Assembly: GCA_963793245.1 (NCBI GenBank)
Contig: CAWBZG010000005.1
Span: 124,001-188,000 of the forward strand
DNA length: 64,000 bases
Direction: 5' to 3'
DNA from: CAXBBB01 sp963793245
GTDB taxonomy: Bacteria; Bacteroidota; Rhodothermia; Rhodothermales; BA12
Shown in pieces: positions 47,801 to 57,777 of the stretch. Under the pieces are notes generated by a model, which worked only from the letters and a program-made list of their open reading frames with translations, did not search any database and was not told the origin of the DNA. The stretch's first letter is position 1. Every line of letters begins with the position of its first letter. The translations under genes were made by a program, and so were the position numbers.

Positions 47801-50762
47801 ACCGACACACCCGCGCCCACGTCGGCCAGCACGTCGCTCTACTGGCTTGGCGACAACTTCCCCGATCAGCAGTTTGGGCAGGCTCCAACGGAAACGGCGA
47901 TTCGCGTGCGCGCGGTCAGCGACGGCGGTCCCGGTCCGTGGACGACGGTAGCTTTCTCGATCTCCGTCGTGGCCGACGCGATGCCGCTGTTCGACGCGCA
48001 GCACGAGCCGACACACGGAAGTCGCATCGCAGGCCTGGGCGGTACGCTGCGCTGGTTCGCGGCTGGTCACGCTCAGACCGACGTTCAGGTGTCGGCAGCG
48101 TCTGACTTCTCGACCGTCGCAGCGTCGGCCTCCAACGTGGCGACGGTCGGCGGGTTTGCGAGCGCAGCTTACGCTGGCCTGTCGCCCGACACGCGCTACT
48201 TCTGGCGCGTCCGTCCGAGTGGCGGAGCGTGGAGCAGCACGTTCTTCTTCGACACGTCCGACGGCGTTCCCGACGCGGCACCCGAACTCATCAGTCCCTT
48301 CGACGCAGCTACCAATCTGACCGAGACGCCGTCTTTCGAGTGGCAAGCCGTCGCCGAGGCCCAGACGTATCAGGCTCAGGTCAGCACCGATCCGACGTTC
48401 GCGACAACCGTCGCCGACGTGTCGACGGGCAACACCACGATGACGACGTCCCCTCTCGCGCTGGCAACGACGCACTATTGGCGCGTGCGTGCCGTCGGCG
48501 GAATCGGAGCGGGTCCCTGGTCTGACGTGTACTCGTTTACGACGCAGCTTCCTCCGCCTCCCGCTCCGACGCTCCGCCAGCCCGCCGCCAACGCCACCAG
48601 CGTAGGACTGCGACCCGCCTTGACCTGGACGATCCCGGCAGGCATCACCACTGTCTCCTATCAGATCTCGACGGCGTCTGATTTCTCGTCGACCGTCGCG
48701 CAGGGCACGAACGCGCAAGGCGGCGCACTCGTGACGACGAGCGCTCCCATCGGGCGTTCGATTTTACGTCCGCCTGCGAGGGCAGAAGCGCGAGCTTCGA
48801 GCTTACCAACTGGTCGGCCCCGTCCTCCTTTCACCACGCAGTCGTACACCGCTCCCGCAGCACCCACGCTGACGGCTCCGGCCCACGAAGCCACCGACGT
48901 CACCCTTCCCCGTAGCGCTGTCCTGGCAGGCCGCGACCGGAGCCGATCGCTACCGATTCCAGATCGCTACCGACGACCAGTTCACGGCTTCGTCCGGCGA
49001 CAAAGGCGGCGGGTCGATCCGGCTCGACACGTACGTCACGGATCCAGCCTACGCCTACTATAGCGCATCCAACAACCAGACGCTGTTCTGGCGCGTCCAG
49101 TCCGTCAGCGGCCCCGAAGGGTCGGATGCAGCGTCGGCGTGGAGCGAGGTGCGGCGTTTGACGACCGAAACGGCTGCCGCCCTATCCACCGCGCCCACGC
49201 TAGTCTCACCTGCCAGCGGAGCGACGGGCGTCGGCGCGCTCCCGACGTTCGAGTTTTCGTCGTTGGCTGGAGCGACGAGCTACCAGATCTACTATCACAC
49301 AGCCCAATCGCAGTTCGGCGGACGCTCATTCGGGGGACGCTACGCCGAACAACTCGGCCAGCCCACGATCAGCGCGCAGACGACCAACGGCCTCACGGCG
49401 GAATCGGCGACGACGTACTTCTGGCGCGTCCGGGCGAGCAACTCGAGCGGTTCGGGTCCGTGGTCCGGGTGGGAGTCGTTCGTGTTCTCGGGAGCCGCAG
49501 CGCCCGGCCCGGTCACTATCACGTCTCCAGCCTACAACGCCGTCGCCCCGCGAAGTCCGCTCGTCACGTGGGATGCAGCCTCTAACGCGACCAGCTACGA
49601 CGTAGAAGTCGCCGACGACGCGAGCTTCGCGACGCCCCTCCAGCAGCACAGCCCAACCGGAACGAGCGTGCAACTAGTCGGACTCGCCCCCGGCTCCTAT
49701 TTCGCCCGAGTGCGCGGACGCGGACCGGGAGGCGCAGGACTGTGGCGCGTCACAGCGTTCACCACGCGCCAGGCACCCAGCGCGTCGGCCCGGTTGGACG
49801 CAGGCGACCCGCCGCCCGTGAACCTGGCCGATGCAGGCGGCATCGCAGTCGACTTCTCCAGCCTCTCCTCTCAGGCCACCGTCACCGCCGAGCAGACCTC
49901 CGACGTTCCTCCAGGCGGCTTCGGCGTCAGCGGCTCCGACCTGGCGACGGCTCAGTTCTGGACGCTGAGCATCGATGGCGGCGGCGCATTCACCAGCGAC
50001 GTGTGCTTTCCCTTGGCCGACGTACGCGGCCCCGTCAGCGACCCGGCGACACTCGTCGTCTACCACCGCATCGCCCAGGGCGCCCCGTGGAGCGCGCTGT
50101 CGACCCAGCTTCGTCCGTCCGGCACGCCGACCCAGGTATGCGCCGTCGGAGTGACGAGCTTTAGCGACTTCGGCGTCGGCGCCCCCCTCGCCGCGCTTCC
50201 CGTAGAGCTTACCGCGTTCGAAGCCATCCGAGATGCTGACGACGTTCGGCTCCTATGGGAAACTGCTAGCGAAACCGCCAACGCCGGATTCGCCATTGAG
50301 CGAGAAGCCGAAGGCGGGATCTGGACCGACATCGGTTGGACAGACGGACAGGGCACGACGCTCGCGCAGACCCGCTACACGTTTGTCGACCGCAAGCTTC
50401 CGCGCGCGCCCCAGTCGATCCGCTACCGCCTGCGCCAAGTAGACCTCGACGGCACGACAGCCTATTCGTCCGTCGTCGAAGTGAGCGCGCCGCTCCCCAC
50501 CGTTCTAGCACTCGAATCGCCCTACCCCAACCCGGCCCGCGGCAGCGTCGCCGTCCGGTTCTCGCTGCCGACATCGGCGCGCGTGACCATCACCGCTCAC
50601 GACGCGCTCGGGCGCCTCGTCCAAACGCTCGTCGATGCGGACTACGAGACGGGCCATCACACCGCTGCACTCGCCGCAGATCGCCTGGCGAGCGGCCTGT
50701 ATTTCGTGCGCCTGTCGAGCGGCGACCGGCAGATCGTGCGGCGTGTGACCGTCGTCCGCTAG
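44877..50762 (+). CDS. T9SS-sorted secreted beta-propeller/Fn3-repeat protein (several frameshifts)
   Basis: About 1,960 residues across frames. Signal peptide ending PAAAQS; residues ~40-420 repeat a Kelch/propeller-like unit (WNGAMWERLGEG, RWDGERWYTFGG, WRNxTTKTW-type). Then at least nine Fn3-like modules, each ending in a motif such as YYWRVRA..GxGPWSxxxxFTT. The last ~80 residues are a type A T9SS sorting domain (ESPYPNPARGSVAVRFSLP, in part; LGRLVQTLVD; LASGLYFVRL; VRRVTVVR). Frame changes are at about 46260, several within 48745-48845, and 48908 (an extra C in CCCC); they nearly cancel. Probably a surface adhesin or glycan-binding protein exported through the type IX system. Confidence 0.85.
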
Positions 50763-50834
50763 ATCGGCTCATAACGCAGCAGGCCGATCCTCCCAATGGA
50801 AAGACCAGCCTGCTAGCCGAGTCAAAGTAGGTTT

Positions 50835-51692
50835 CTATCCGCCGACGATGCTGAGGATGGACTGCGGGGCGCTGTTGGCCTGAGCGAGACTGGCCGTGCC
50901 GGTCTGCTGCAGGATCTGCGCCTTGACGATGCTCATCTGCTCCTTGGCGAAGTCGGCGTCCTCGATCCGGCTGCGTGCCGACTCGTAGTTGTTCATCGAC
51001 GTCGTCAGGTTGTCCTGCTTGAACGTCAATCGCTTCTGGTCGTCGCCCAGACCGGCGAGAAGCTGAGTGACGTTGTCGATTGAGGCGTCGATCGTCGTTA
51101 TGGCGCTGTCTCGCTGGGTCGCATTTCCGTTGACGGTTACGTTTCCGAGCTCGTTTGGAGGAAAGCCCCCCAGGTTACCTGTAGTAGCGCCAATGAGGTT
51201 GACGGAAAACGTATCTCCGCTATCGGCATTGACCTGAAAATTGAAAGTCGTACCGGTTACACCGCCAGCGAACAAGCTGGTACCGTTGAACTCAGAGTCC
51301 CCAAGGACGTCCGTGATTTCCGCTTTCAGTGCGTCCAGGTTGTTCTGGATCTTGGTGCGCTCATCAGTGCCAAGCGTATCGTTGGCCGCTTGAATGCTTT
51401 TCTCCTTCATCGTCTGGAGAATGTCCATCACGCTTCCGAGGCTGCCCTCGGCGACGGTCAGCATGCTCTTCGCATCGCCGATGTTCGAGAGCGCCTGAGC
51501 CTGGCCGCGCGTTTTGGCTTCGAGCTTGCGAGCGATGGCGTAGCCTGCCGAGTCGTCCTCGGCCGCGTTGATGCGCTTGCCCGTCGAGAGCCGCATCTGG
51601 CGCTGGCCGAGTTCGCCGTTGGTTTTGTTGAGTTGCGCGAGGGCTTTAGAAGCCTGGCCGTTCGAGCCGACACGGGCGAGATCTCCAATCAT
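50835..51692 (-). CDS. fliC: Flagellin 4
   Basis: 285 residues. Conserved ends; ends SIVGG and has EQMSIVK, like flagellin 5. The surface segment is the most divergent in DNA composition (51110-51290 is less GC-rich, with runs such as GAAAATTGAAAG), and encodes TTGNLGGFPPNELGNVTVNGN, in part. Sigma-28-like element 25-52 bases upstream. Confidence 0.96.
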   Translation of the reverse strand: MIGDLARVGSNGQASKALAQLNKTNGELGQRQMRLSTGKRINAAEDDSAGYAIARKLEAKTRGQAQALSNIGDAKSMLTVAEGSLGSVMDILQTMKEKSIQAANDTLGTDERTKIQNNLDALKAEITDVLGDSEFNGTSLFAGGVTGTTFNFQVNADSGDTFSVNLIGATTGNLGGFPPNELGNVTVNGNATQRDSAITTIDASIDNVTQLLAGLGDDQKRLTFKQDNLTTSMNNYESARSRIEDADFAKEQMSIVKAQILQQTGTASLAQANSAPQSILSIVGG

Positions 51693-51716
51693 GGGTGTAG
51701 ACGTTAATCAAACGAG

Positions 51717-51744
51717 TTATCGATCCTCATGCCGCCACCATAAA
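51717..51744 (-). promoter_or_regulatory. Sigma-28-like promoter of flagellin 4
   Basis: Minus strand: TTTATG, 16 bases, CGATAA; the closest element to a start codon among the flagellins. Confidence 0.75.
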
Positions 51745-51860
51745 TCCGTCGCTTTCTTGCTCTTCGGCTAGATCGTCAGAGGTGTGCTTACTCCGCCTCC
51801 CACCTCATCAATGGGACAGAATCCCTATCGAATCAGGCGAGAAAAGAGGTTAGAAGTGCC

Positions 51861-52712
51861 TTACTGCCCACCGACGATGCTAAGGATGGACTGCGGAGCG
51901 CTGTTGGCCTGTGCAAGACTGGCGGTGCCGGTCTGCTGCAGGATCTGGAGCTTGACGATGCTCATCTGCTCTTTGGCGAAGTCCGCGTCCTCGATCCGGC
52001 TACGTGCCGACTCGTAGTTGTTCATCGACGTCGTCAGGTTGTCCTGCTTGAACGTCAATCGCTTCTGGTCGTCGCCCAGCGTGGCGATCAAGTTCGACAC
52101 GTCGTCGATAGCGTCGTCGACAGTCTGAATCGACGATGCCCGCCCGGTCGAGCTGGTCACATCGAGCGAGCCAATGTTGTTCGTCGTATTCGTGCCCAGC
52201 AAGGCCGACGATACTCCTGCGATCTCGGCAGTAAATACGTCGCCCGATTCGGCGTTGACCTGAAAAGAGAAGCTGGTCGTGGTGGCTCCGAAGAGCGCGT
52301 TGCCATTGAACTCGGTGTCACCAAGCAGGTCGGTAATTTCGGTCTTGAGGGCGTCCAGCTGATTGTCGATTTTGGTGCGGTCTTCGTCGCCCATCGTATC
52401 GTTATTCGCCTGGACGGTCTTCTCCTTCATCGTCTGAAGGATGTCCATGATGGTGCCTAGCGTGCCTTCGGCGACGGTCAGCATCGACTTGGCGTCGCCG
52501 ATGTTGGCGAGGGCCTGAGCCTGACCGCGCGTCTTGGCTTCGAGCTTGCGGGCGATGGCGTAGCCTGCCGAGTCGTCTTCGGCTGCGTTGATGCGCTTGC
52601 CTGTCGAGAGCCGCATCTGGCGCTGGCCGAGTTCGCCGTTGGTTTTGTTGAGCTGAGCCAGCGCGCTGAAGGCCTGGCTGTTGCTGTTGACGCGCGAAAG
52701 ATCTCCGAGCAT
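51861..52712 (-). CDS. fliC: Flagellin 5
   Basis: 283 residues. The N-terminus is the most divergent of the five (LGDLSRVNSNSQAFSALAQLNK, in part) but the D0/D1 core and C-terminal end remain (QTGTASLAQANSAPQSIL, ending SIVGGQ; KLQILQQ in place of KAQILQQ). Surface segment about 105-195. Sigma-28-like element 60-87 bases upstream. Likely a distinct filament section (for example proximal), by analogy with multi-flagellin bacteria. Confidence 0.96.
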   Translation of the reverse strand: MLGDLSRVNSNSQAFSALAQLNKTNGELGQRQMRLSTGKRINAAEDDSAGYAIARKLEAKTRGQAQALANIGDAKSMLTVAEGTLGTIMDILQTMKEKTVQANNDTMGDEDRTKIDNQLDALKTEITDLLGDTEFNGNALFGATTTSFSFQVNAESGDVFTAEIAGVSSALLGTNTTNNIGSLDVTSSTGRASSIQTVDDAIDDVSNLIATLGDDQKRLTFKQDNLTTSMNNYESARSRIEDADFAKEQMSIVKLQILQQTGTASLAQANSAPQSILSIVGGQ

Positions 52713-52771
52713 GATCGTGAGGGGTTAGAGAAACGGGGTGTTCTGGCGATGTGCCGGTGGGCACATCTGCG

Positions 52772-52799
52772 TTATCGCACCCACTCCCTATCCCTTAAA
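52772..52799 (-). promoter_or_regulatory. Sigma-28-like promoter of flagellin 5
   Basis: Minus strand: TTTAAG, 16 bases, CGATAA; best match in the set. An AT-rich run (AAAAAAAG) lies 10 bases further upstream. Confidence 0.8.
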
Positions 52800-52998
52800 T
52801 CACGTGCCCAACTTTTTTTGCCTCTGGGCTAAGGTTTTTGCGCCTCACGTCGAAGAGGCTTCCGTTTAGGGTAAATCGACGACGGTATTCTCTTCCGCTT
52901 TGCCGCCTCGACGCGGGGCGCCACGGGAAACCGTCGCCTAAACCGACAGGTCGTCTTTCGCAAAGCGCTCTCCCACCTCCAGCTATCGCGCGCTACGC

Positions 52999-53538
52999 TT
53001 ATATCGAGAACGCGTCTTTGCGTACGTACTTGCGCGGCTTGGCCTGCTCGATGGTTTCTTCGTCGAGCGGTGCCGCATCCGGAATGGAGACGAACGGTTT
53101 CCGTGCTCCTGTTAGGGACGGGGACCCGGACGAAGCCACAGAAGGCAGAGCCAATCGACGCTTGCGGAGGCGGTCGCGATGGTTGCGTGCCTGCTTTTCG
53201 AGCTTGCGCTGAAGCATCGACGCATCGAACGGGATCAGGACGTAGTCGTCGACTCCCATGTCGAAGGCGCCGAGCACGTCCTGATAGGTACCGTGGGCGG
53301 CGAAGTAGAGGAACGGCACGTCAGCATCAGCCGTCGCGCGAAACTGGGCGACGAAGTCGAGGCCTGTGATGTCGTGCAAGTCGCCGTCGAGCAAGACCAT
53401 ATCGAAGGCGCGGCCTCCGCCAACGTGGAGTCCGCCCAGACCACTGGCGGCCTCTTCGATCAGGTGCTTCTCCCCTCGAAGCGCATTGGAGACGCTGCGG
53501 CGGAAGATCTTAGACGAGCTGACGACGAGTAACCTCAT
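52999..53538 (-). CDS. Degenerate receiver-domain protein (pseudo-response regulator)
   Basis: 179 residues. Residues 1-120 align with CheY-like receivers (VLLDGDLHDITGLDFVAQFR; DVPFLYFAAHGTY; MGVDDYVLIPFD), but the N-terminal acidic pair is replaced by SSS (VVSSSKIF) and the conserved lysine before the Pro is absent (VLIPF), so phosphorylation as in normal receivers is doubtful. A basic ~60-residue tail (KQARNHRDRLRKRRLA) follows. The start overlaps the HDOD gene stop by four bases, so the two are coupled. Confidence 0.8.
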   Translation of the reverse strand: MRLLVVSSSKIFRRSVSNALRGEKHLIEEAASGLGGLHVGGGRAFDMVLLDGDLHDITGLDFVAQFRATADADVPFLYFAAHGTYQDVLGAFDMGVDDYVLIPFDASMLQRKLEKQARNHRDRLRKRRLALPSVASSGSPSLTGARKPFVSIPDAAPLDEETIEQAKPRKYVRKDAFSI

Positions 53539-54491
53539 GCTCGTGCCTCCTCTGCCAAGCGCGTCAGCGGCTCCAAATAGGCGGTCAGGTGGTAGTGCTG
53601 CAAACGCAGATCCTCGACGAGCGCCTCGGGACTGTCGAATCCGCTCGGCTGGGTATCGTAGAGGTGCTGCCAGACGGGGTGAGCGGCGCACTGTGCCCAG
53701 TTGACGGGAACGCCCAGCCCAAATCCCAGCGCACTCGCCGCCAAGTTCGACGCCTGCACCTTGCGGATCAGCGCCTGCATATCGAGCGGCAAGTCGGACA
53801 GGTCGGTGTCGTGGTGCCGCTTGATGACCGTAACGAGCGAGTCGGGGAAGTTGAGCTTGCGCGCCGCAAACTCGCCCGCCTCGGTGTGGTCGCAGCCAAA
53901 GAGCAGCGCTTCCAACCGGCACAGGTTCGGCTCGGCGATCTGCTGCTGCAACGCGCGCTCCTCGTACAGCGACGCCGCCTGCTTCGCGTGGTTGTACACC
54001 AGGATGATCTTACCGAAGTCGTGCAGCAGGCCCGCCGTGAACGACAGCCCGATGTCAGGTTTGGAGTCGCTCTGATTGCCTCCGCGCGGCGGACCTTCGT
54101 CGAGGTGGCGCACCAGAAACGCCGTCGCCAGCAGGTGCTTCATCAGGCGCATGTAGGCATCGGCAGCGACGGGGTCGCGGATGACGGATCGCAGGCGCAG
54201 CATGTTCATGCCCACGACGACACCCGTAACGGCGACCGGGCCGATCAGTACGACGGCGCGCTCGACGCTCGTCACCTCGCGCTTCAGCCCGTAATACGCC
54301 GAGTTGACGTTCTGGAGCAGCCGAGCGGCCACGGCGGGATCGCGCGCTACCATCTGGGTAACGGTATCCTTGTCCATCTTTTGCGGATGGTCGATCAGGT
54401 CCAGCGCTTCTACGATCGTGTGCGGCAGCGGCGGGCAGCGCAGTTCGAGCGAACTGAGAACGGGGCGGCGAGTGGCGTGCGCGGCGGACAT
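53535..54491 (-). CDS. HDOD-domain protein
   Basis: 318 residues. HDOD pattern: LRCPPLPHTIVEALDLIDH, VARDPAVAARLLQNVNSAYYGL, in part, SVERAVVLIGPVAV and LLHDFGKIIL (with an HD pair) and CDHTEAGEFAARKL. HDOD proteins are catalytically silent HD relatives used in bacterial signalling, including motility control. Here it is encoded after flgL and coupled to a degenerate receiver, so a flagellum-linked signalling role is likely. Confidence 0.88.
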   Translation of the reverse strand: MSAAHATRRPVLSSLELRCPPLPHTIVEALDLIDHPQKMDKDTVTQMVARDPAVAARLLQNVNSAYYGLKREVTSVERAVVLIGPVAVTGVVVGMNMLRLRSVIRDPVAADAYMRLMKHLLATAFLVRHLDEGPPRGGNQSDSKPDIGLSFTAGLLHDFGKIILVYNHAKQAASLYEERALQQQIAEPNLCRLEALLFGCDHTEAGEFAARKLNFPDSLVTVIKRHHDTDLSDLPLDMQALIRKVQASNLAASALGFGLGVPVNWAQCAAHPVWQHLYDTQPSGFDSPEALVEDLRLQHYHLTAYLEPLTRLAEEARA

Positions 54492-54634
54492 GGAGGCAGG
54501 GAGAGGAGAAGTCGTCCGCTCGACGATCAGGCGGAAGCGTGAGGGCGTGGGGACGAAGAAGAAGCGAGTTCACGGGTACAAATGGGAAGCGTGTCGCGCG
54601 GCGTGTAGGAGATAGATGTAGCCAAAAACTGAAC

Positions 54635-55540
54635 CTATCGCAGATAGTCGAGAAGGGTGGTTTGCATCGAGCGAGCGCCGACCTGCAAGGCGGCTTGCAT
54701 CCTCGTTTCGGCGCGTTTGAGTTCGGTTGCGGTCTCCAGGTAGTCGGCGTCTTCGACCTGGCTGCGCTCGCTGACCGCGTTGAGCCGCGTCGCCGCGATG
54801 CGCTCGCCCGCCAGCCGGATGCGGGACGACCGCTCGCCTGCCTCGGACGTTTGTCCGGCGATGTGCTCGCGTGCGCCTTCGATCTGTGTGAGGGCTGCTG
54901 CCATCGTCGGAGCACCTACTTCGCCGCGCAGAGCCGCTGCCAAGCCCGTCAGCGCTTCGGTGATGGTGAAGCCTGCTCCGGTATCGTGCACGGCGTCGCC
55001 TGCGAGGTTGACGCGCGCTGTCGCCGTTTCGGAGATCTGGACTTCGCGCTCGCCGCCGTTGCCGTTGTAGGTAACGACGCCTGCGGCAAGTTGGAACGGC
55101 TTGGCGCTGCCCGAAGCCGTCGTCCCACCGAACAAGAATCGATCGCCGACTTTGGCGTTCAGGTCGTCGAGCGTCGCTTCGAGAAGGGTGTCGATCGTGC
55201 CAGCGAGCTTGGCCTTGTCGCCTGCGTTGAGCGTGTCCGAGTTGCCCTGGATCGCCAGTTCTTGCGCTTTGATGAACCGTTCGCCCATCGCGTCGAGGTA
55301 GTGCTGCGTGTGGTCGAGCACGCTCGTCGCCGACGTGACGTTGCGCTCGTAGCTGTCCAGCCGCGACACGACGTTGTCCAACGAACGCGCCCGGTGGTAG
55401 CGCGACGCATCGTCGGACGCCCGGTTCACGTCGACGCCGGTCGAAAGCACTTCGCGCAGCCGCTCCACGTCGCGCTGGGCCGCTGGTATGGCGGTCTCGG
55501 CGAACAGGCGGTGCAGGTGAGTTTGGCGAGGATAGATCAT
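54635..55540 (-). CDS. flgL: Hook-filament junction protein FlgL
   Basis: 301 residues. N-terminal D0 (YPRQTHLHRLFAETAIPAAQRDVERLREVLSTGVDVNRASDDAS, in part) and C-terminal D0 (QVEDADYLETATELKRAETRMQAALQVGARS, in part) with FLFGGTTASGSAKPF in the middle. FlgL is the second junction protein between hook and filament. Start at 55540 gives the expected N-terminus. A sigma-28-like element with 17-base spacing is upstream. Confidence 0.93.
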   Translation of the reverse strand: MIYPRQTHLHRLFAETAIPAAQRDVERLREVLSTGVDVNRASDDASRYHRARSLDNVVSRLDSYERNVTSATSVLDHTQHYLDAMGERFIKAQELAIQGNSDTLNAGDKAKLAGTIDTLLEATLDDLNAKVGDRFLFGGTTASGSAKPFQLAAGVVTYNGNGGEREVQISETATARVNLAGDAVHDTGAGFTITEALTGLAAALRGEVGAPTMAAALTQIEGAREHIAGQTSEAGERSSRIRLAGERIAATRLNAVSERSQVEDADYLETATELKRAETRMQAALQVGARSMQTTLLDYLR

Positions 55541-55571
55541 AGCAAGGGACGGGTGGTGCGCCGTGGAGTCT

Positions 55572-55600
55572 GTATCGGCGGAAGCGCGAGCGGAGTTAAG
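55572..55600 (-). promoter_or_regulatory. Possible sigma-28-like promoter of flgL
   Basis: Minus strand: CTTAAC, 17 bases, CGATAC. One base longer than the others and a weaker -35, so less certain. Confidence 0.45.
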
Positions 55601-55652
55601 AGCGGCAGAATGGGAAAGGCGTGTCGGGATGTGCAGAGCCAGTTCGTTCCAT

Positions 55653-55771
55653 CGTCCCCTCCTTAGGTAAGGAGGGGTGCCGTAGGCGGGGTGGTCCGAG
55701 CGGCAGAGTTCCGAGCAACCAGACCCCTCCGCCGCTGGCGCGGCACCTCCCCTCGGCTGAGGGGAGGACGG
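55653..55771. repeat. Dispersed repeat with CCCCTCCTTAGGTAAGGAGGGG and CCTCCCCTCGGCTGAGGGGAGG hairpins
   Basis: Two perfect hairpins flanking GCGGGGTGGTC and GACCCCTCCGCCGCTGG. It lies between flgK and flgL and resembles intergenic repeats known from other bacterial genomes. Confidence 0.6.
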
Positions 55772-55834
55772 TTTTAGCCGAGAAGGTGGCATCCCTGCGT
55801 TCGCGAAGATGACGAGGTAGAGAGGCCATCACGG

Positions 55835-57176
55835 TCAAATGCTGAGCAGCGTCTGCATCATCTGCTCGGCGGTCGTGAGGAGCTTGGCAGCGGCGCCGTA
55901 CGACTGCTGGTGTGCGATCATCTTGGTCAACTCCTCGTCCATGTTGACGGCGGAGCGGCTGGCTTCGAGTCCGACCAGACTCGTCACGACGGCGGACTGC
56001 CGCTCCTGATCGCGCAGCGCCGACTGGACCGTCGACCCCAAACTGGAGAGCAGGTCGACGGCGGTGCGGTCGATGGGTTCGCGGAGGAGCAGCTAGGGCG
56101 ACCGCGTTCTGGCTGTCGCCTGCTGGTTGCCCGGCGGCGGCGGCGGCGAGTTGGCGTCCGTTGGTGAGCGCGAGCGAAAGACCTGTAGCCGTCACACCTG
56201 CTGCGTCGAAAAAGTCACCGCCTGCGTTTCCGTCCTGATCCGATCCCAGTGCGTGCTGCGCGTTGACCGTGTCGACGAGTTGCTGGGCGAATGCGTCGAG
56301 CGTGGCGAGCGTAGCCGGAATCTGGTTGGCGGCTACGTCGAGCCGAGCGCCCAACCGTCCGTTGGTCGTGCGCATCGCCACGTCGGTATCTCCGAACATC
56401 ACACGCGGGCTGCCCGTCGACTCATCGACCGAGAGCAACGTCACGTCGTTGGTCTGGACGAGGTTCATCCCGTCGAGCGAAACCGTCGCCGTGCCGTCGG
56501 TCTGGCGCTTGATAGCGATGGGCGCGAACTCGGCCAGTTGGTCGAGCACGACGTCGCGCCGGTCCTGAGCCGCCAAGTCGGGCACTCCGGTCGACGTGCC
56601 GATGCGAACGGCCTGGTTCAGTTCACCCAGTTCTTTGGTCAGGCTGTTGACGTCGTCGACGCCCGCGCGCAAGTCGAAGACGGATTGCTCTTGCAGCCGC
56701 AGCGCGCCGTTGCCCATCTGATTGACCGTATCGGCGACGTTCCGCGCCTGACTCAAGACAGCGCGCCGTGCAGCAGGGTTTTCGGGGTCCTGACCCAGAT
56801 CGTTCCACGCGTTCCAGAAGCGCCCCATCGCGTCCGGCAGCGTGCCATCGCCGCTCGTCGAGAAGACCGCTTCGAGCGTACCAAGCGCTCGCGCCCGCTC
56901 GTCGGCAGCACCCAGCAGCGACCGGGATCGCCGCGTCGATTCGGTCACGACTTCGTCGCGCAGCCGTTCGATGCCCGACACCTGAACGCCGCCACCTGCG
57001 GGAAAGCCGACGCTTCCAAACCCGCCCCCCGGCGCCTGAGACGTACGCAGGTTGACGCGGCGGCGCGCGTAGCCCTCGACGCCCGCGTTGGCGACGTTAT
57101 CGCCCGTCGTCGCCAGCGCTGTCGTTTGAGCAGCGAGGGCGCGGCGGGCAGTGTGGTACGTTCCGAAGAGGCTCAT
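55835..57176 (-). CDS. flgK: Hook-filament junction protein FlgK, one frameshift
   Basis: About 445 residues. N-terminal SLFGTYHTARRALAAQTTALATTGDNVANAGVEGYARRRV, in part, is typical D0 of FlgK; SQARNVADTVNQMGNG, LRAGVDDVNSLTKELGELN and ALGSDQDGNAGGDFFDAAG, in part, follow. The frame shifts at about 56091-56097, after which LLREPIDRTAVDLLSSLGSTVQSAL, in part, and the C-terminal D0 (VNMDEELTKMIAHQQSYGAAAKLLTTAEQMMQTLLSI, in part) continue. Shorter than E. coli FlgK (547) by loss of surface domains. 12 bases separate it from flgN. Confidence 0.88.
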
Positions 57177-57188
57177 GTACGTTCAGGT

Positions 57189-57767
57189 TTAGCCGTCCAA
57201 GTTGACGAAGCCGCCGCCGCGCGACGTGCCAGTCTGCATGCCGGTCGGCGTGTAGTGCTGCTGACCTGCAGGCGCAGCCTGACCCTGCAAAACGGTCAGC
57301 ACTTCGCGTCCCAGCGTCAGCGCGTGATGGAGCGCAAAGGTCAGCGCGTCGGCCTTGCGGCTGGCGACCGTCGCGCGCTCGCGGAGTTCGGCGCGGTGGC
57401 TCGCCAGTTCGTCCGACGCGCGGAGCGAGTCTTCGTCGCCATAGGCCGCCAGAGCTTGGGCGATCTCTTCGATGGTGACCGTGTCGGTCGACAGTTTCAG
57501 CACGCGGGCGGCCAGTCGCGTCTGCCGCCCGCGCGTCTGCTGCAAGCGCTTCATCCGAGCCAGCGTCTCGCCGACCATGCTGGTGAGCGCGTCGAGCGTA
57601 TCCGAGTCGGCAGCTTGGAGCGCGGCGAGTTGATCCTCTGTCAGGCTGTGGAGCGCGTGCAGCGATTCGAGTTCGGCGGCGAGCGTGTCGGCCAGCGGCT
57701 GGACGACGGCAGCGGGTCCGCGTGGCGCCGTAGAAACGGAGTCGGTCAAAGTAGAAGTCTTGGTCAT
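57189..57767 (-). CDS. flgN: Flagellar chaperone FlgN
   Basis: 192 residues, almost all helical: PLADTLAAELESLHALHSLTEDQLAALQAADSD, in part, is the characteristic FlgN N-terminus. It binds FlgK and FlgL for export; being directly upstream of flgK supports the call. The C-terminal ~30 residues are Gly/Gln-rich. Confidence 0.85.
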   Translation of the reverse strand: MTKTSTLTDSVSTAPRGPAAVVQPLADTLAAELESLHALHSLTEDQLAALQAADSDTLDALTSMVGETLARMKRLQQTRGRQTRLAARVLKLSTDTVTIEEIAQALAAYGDEDSLRASDELASHRAELRERATVASRKADALTFALHHALTLGREVLTVLQGQAAPAGQQHYTPTGMQTGTSRGGGFVNLDG

Positions 57768-57777
57768 GTCGGTAGAA

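Noticed and set aside
37272..52712. The five flagellin genes as a CRISPR-like or phase-variable cassette system
   Set aside because: Repeats are long coding ends, not short spaced repeats, and I see no invertase/recombinase gene or short inversion sites within the array.
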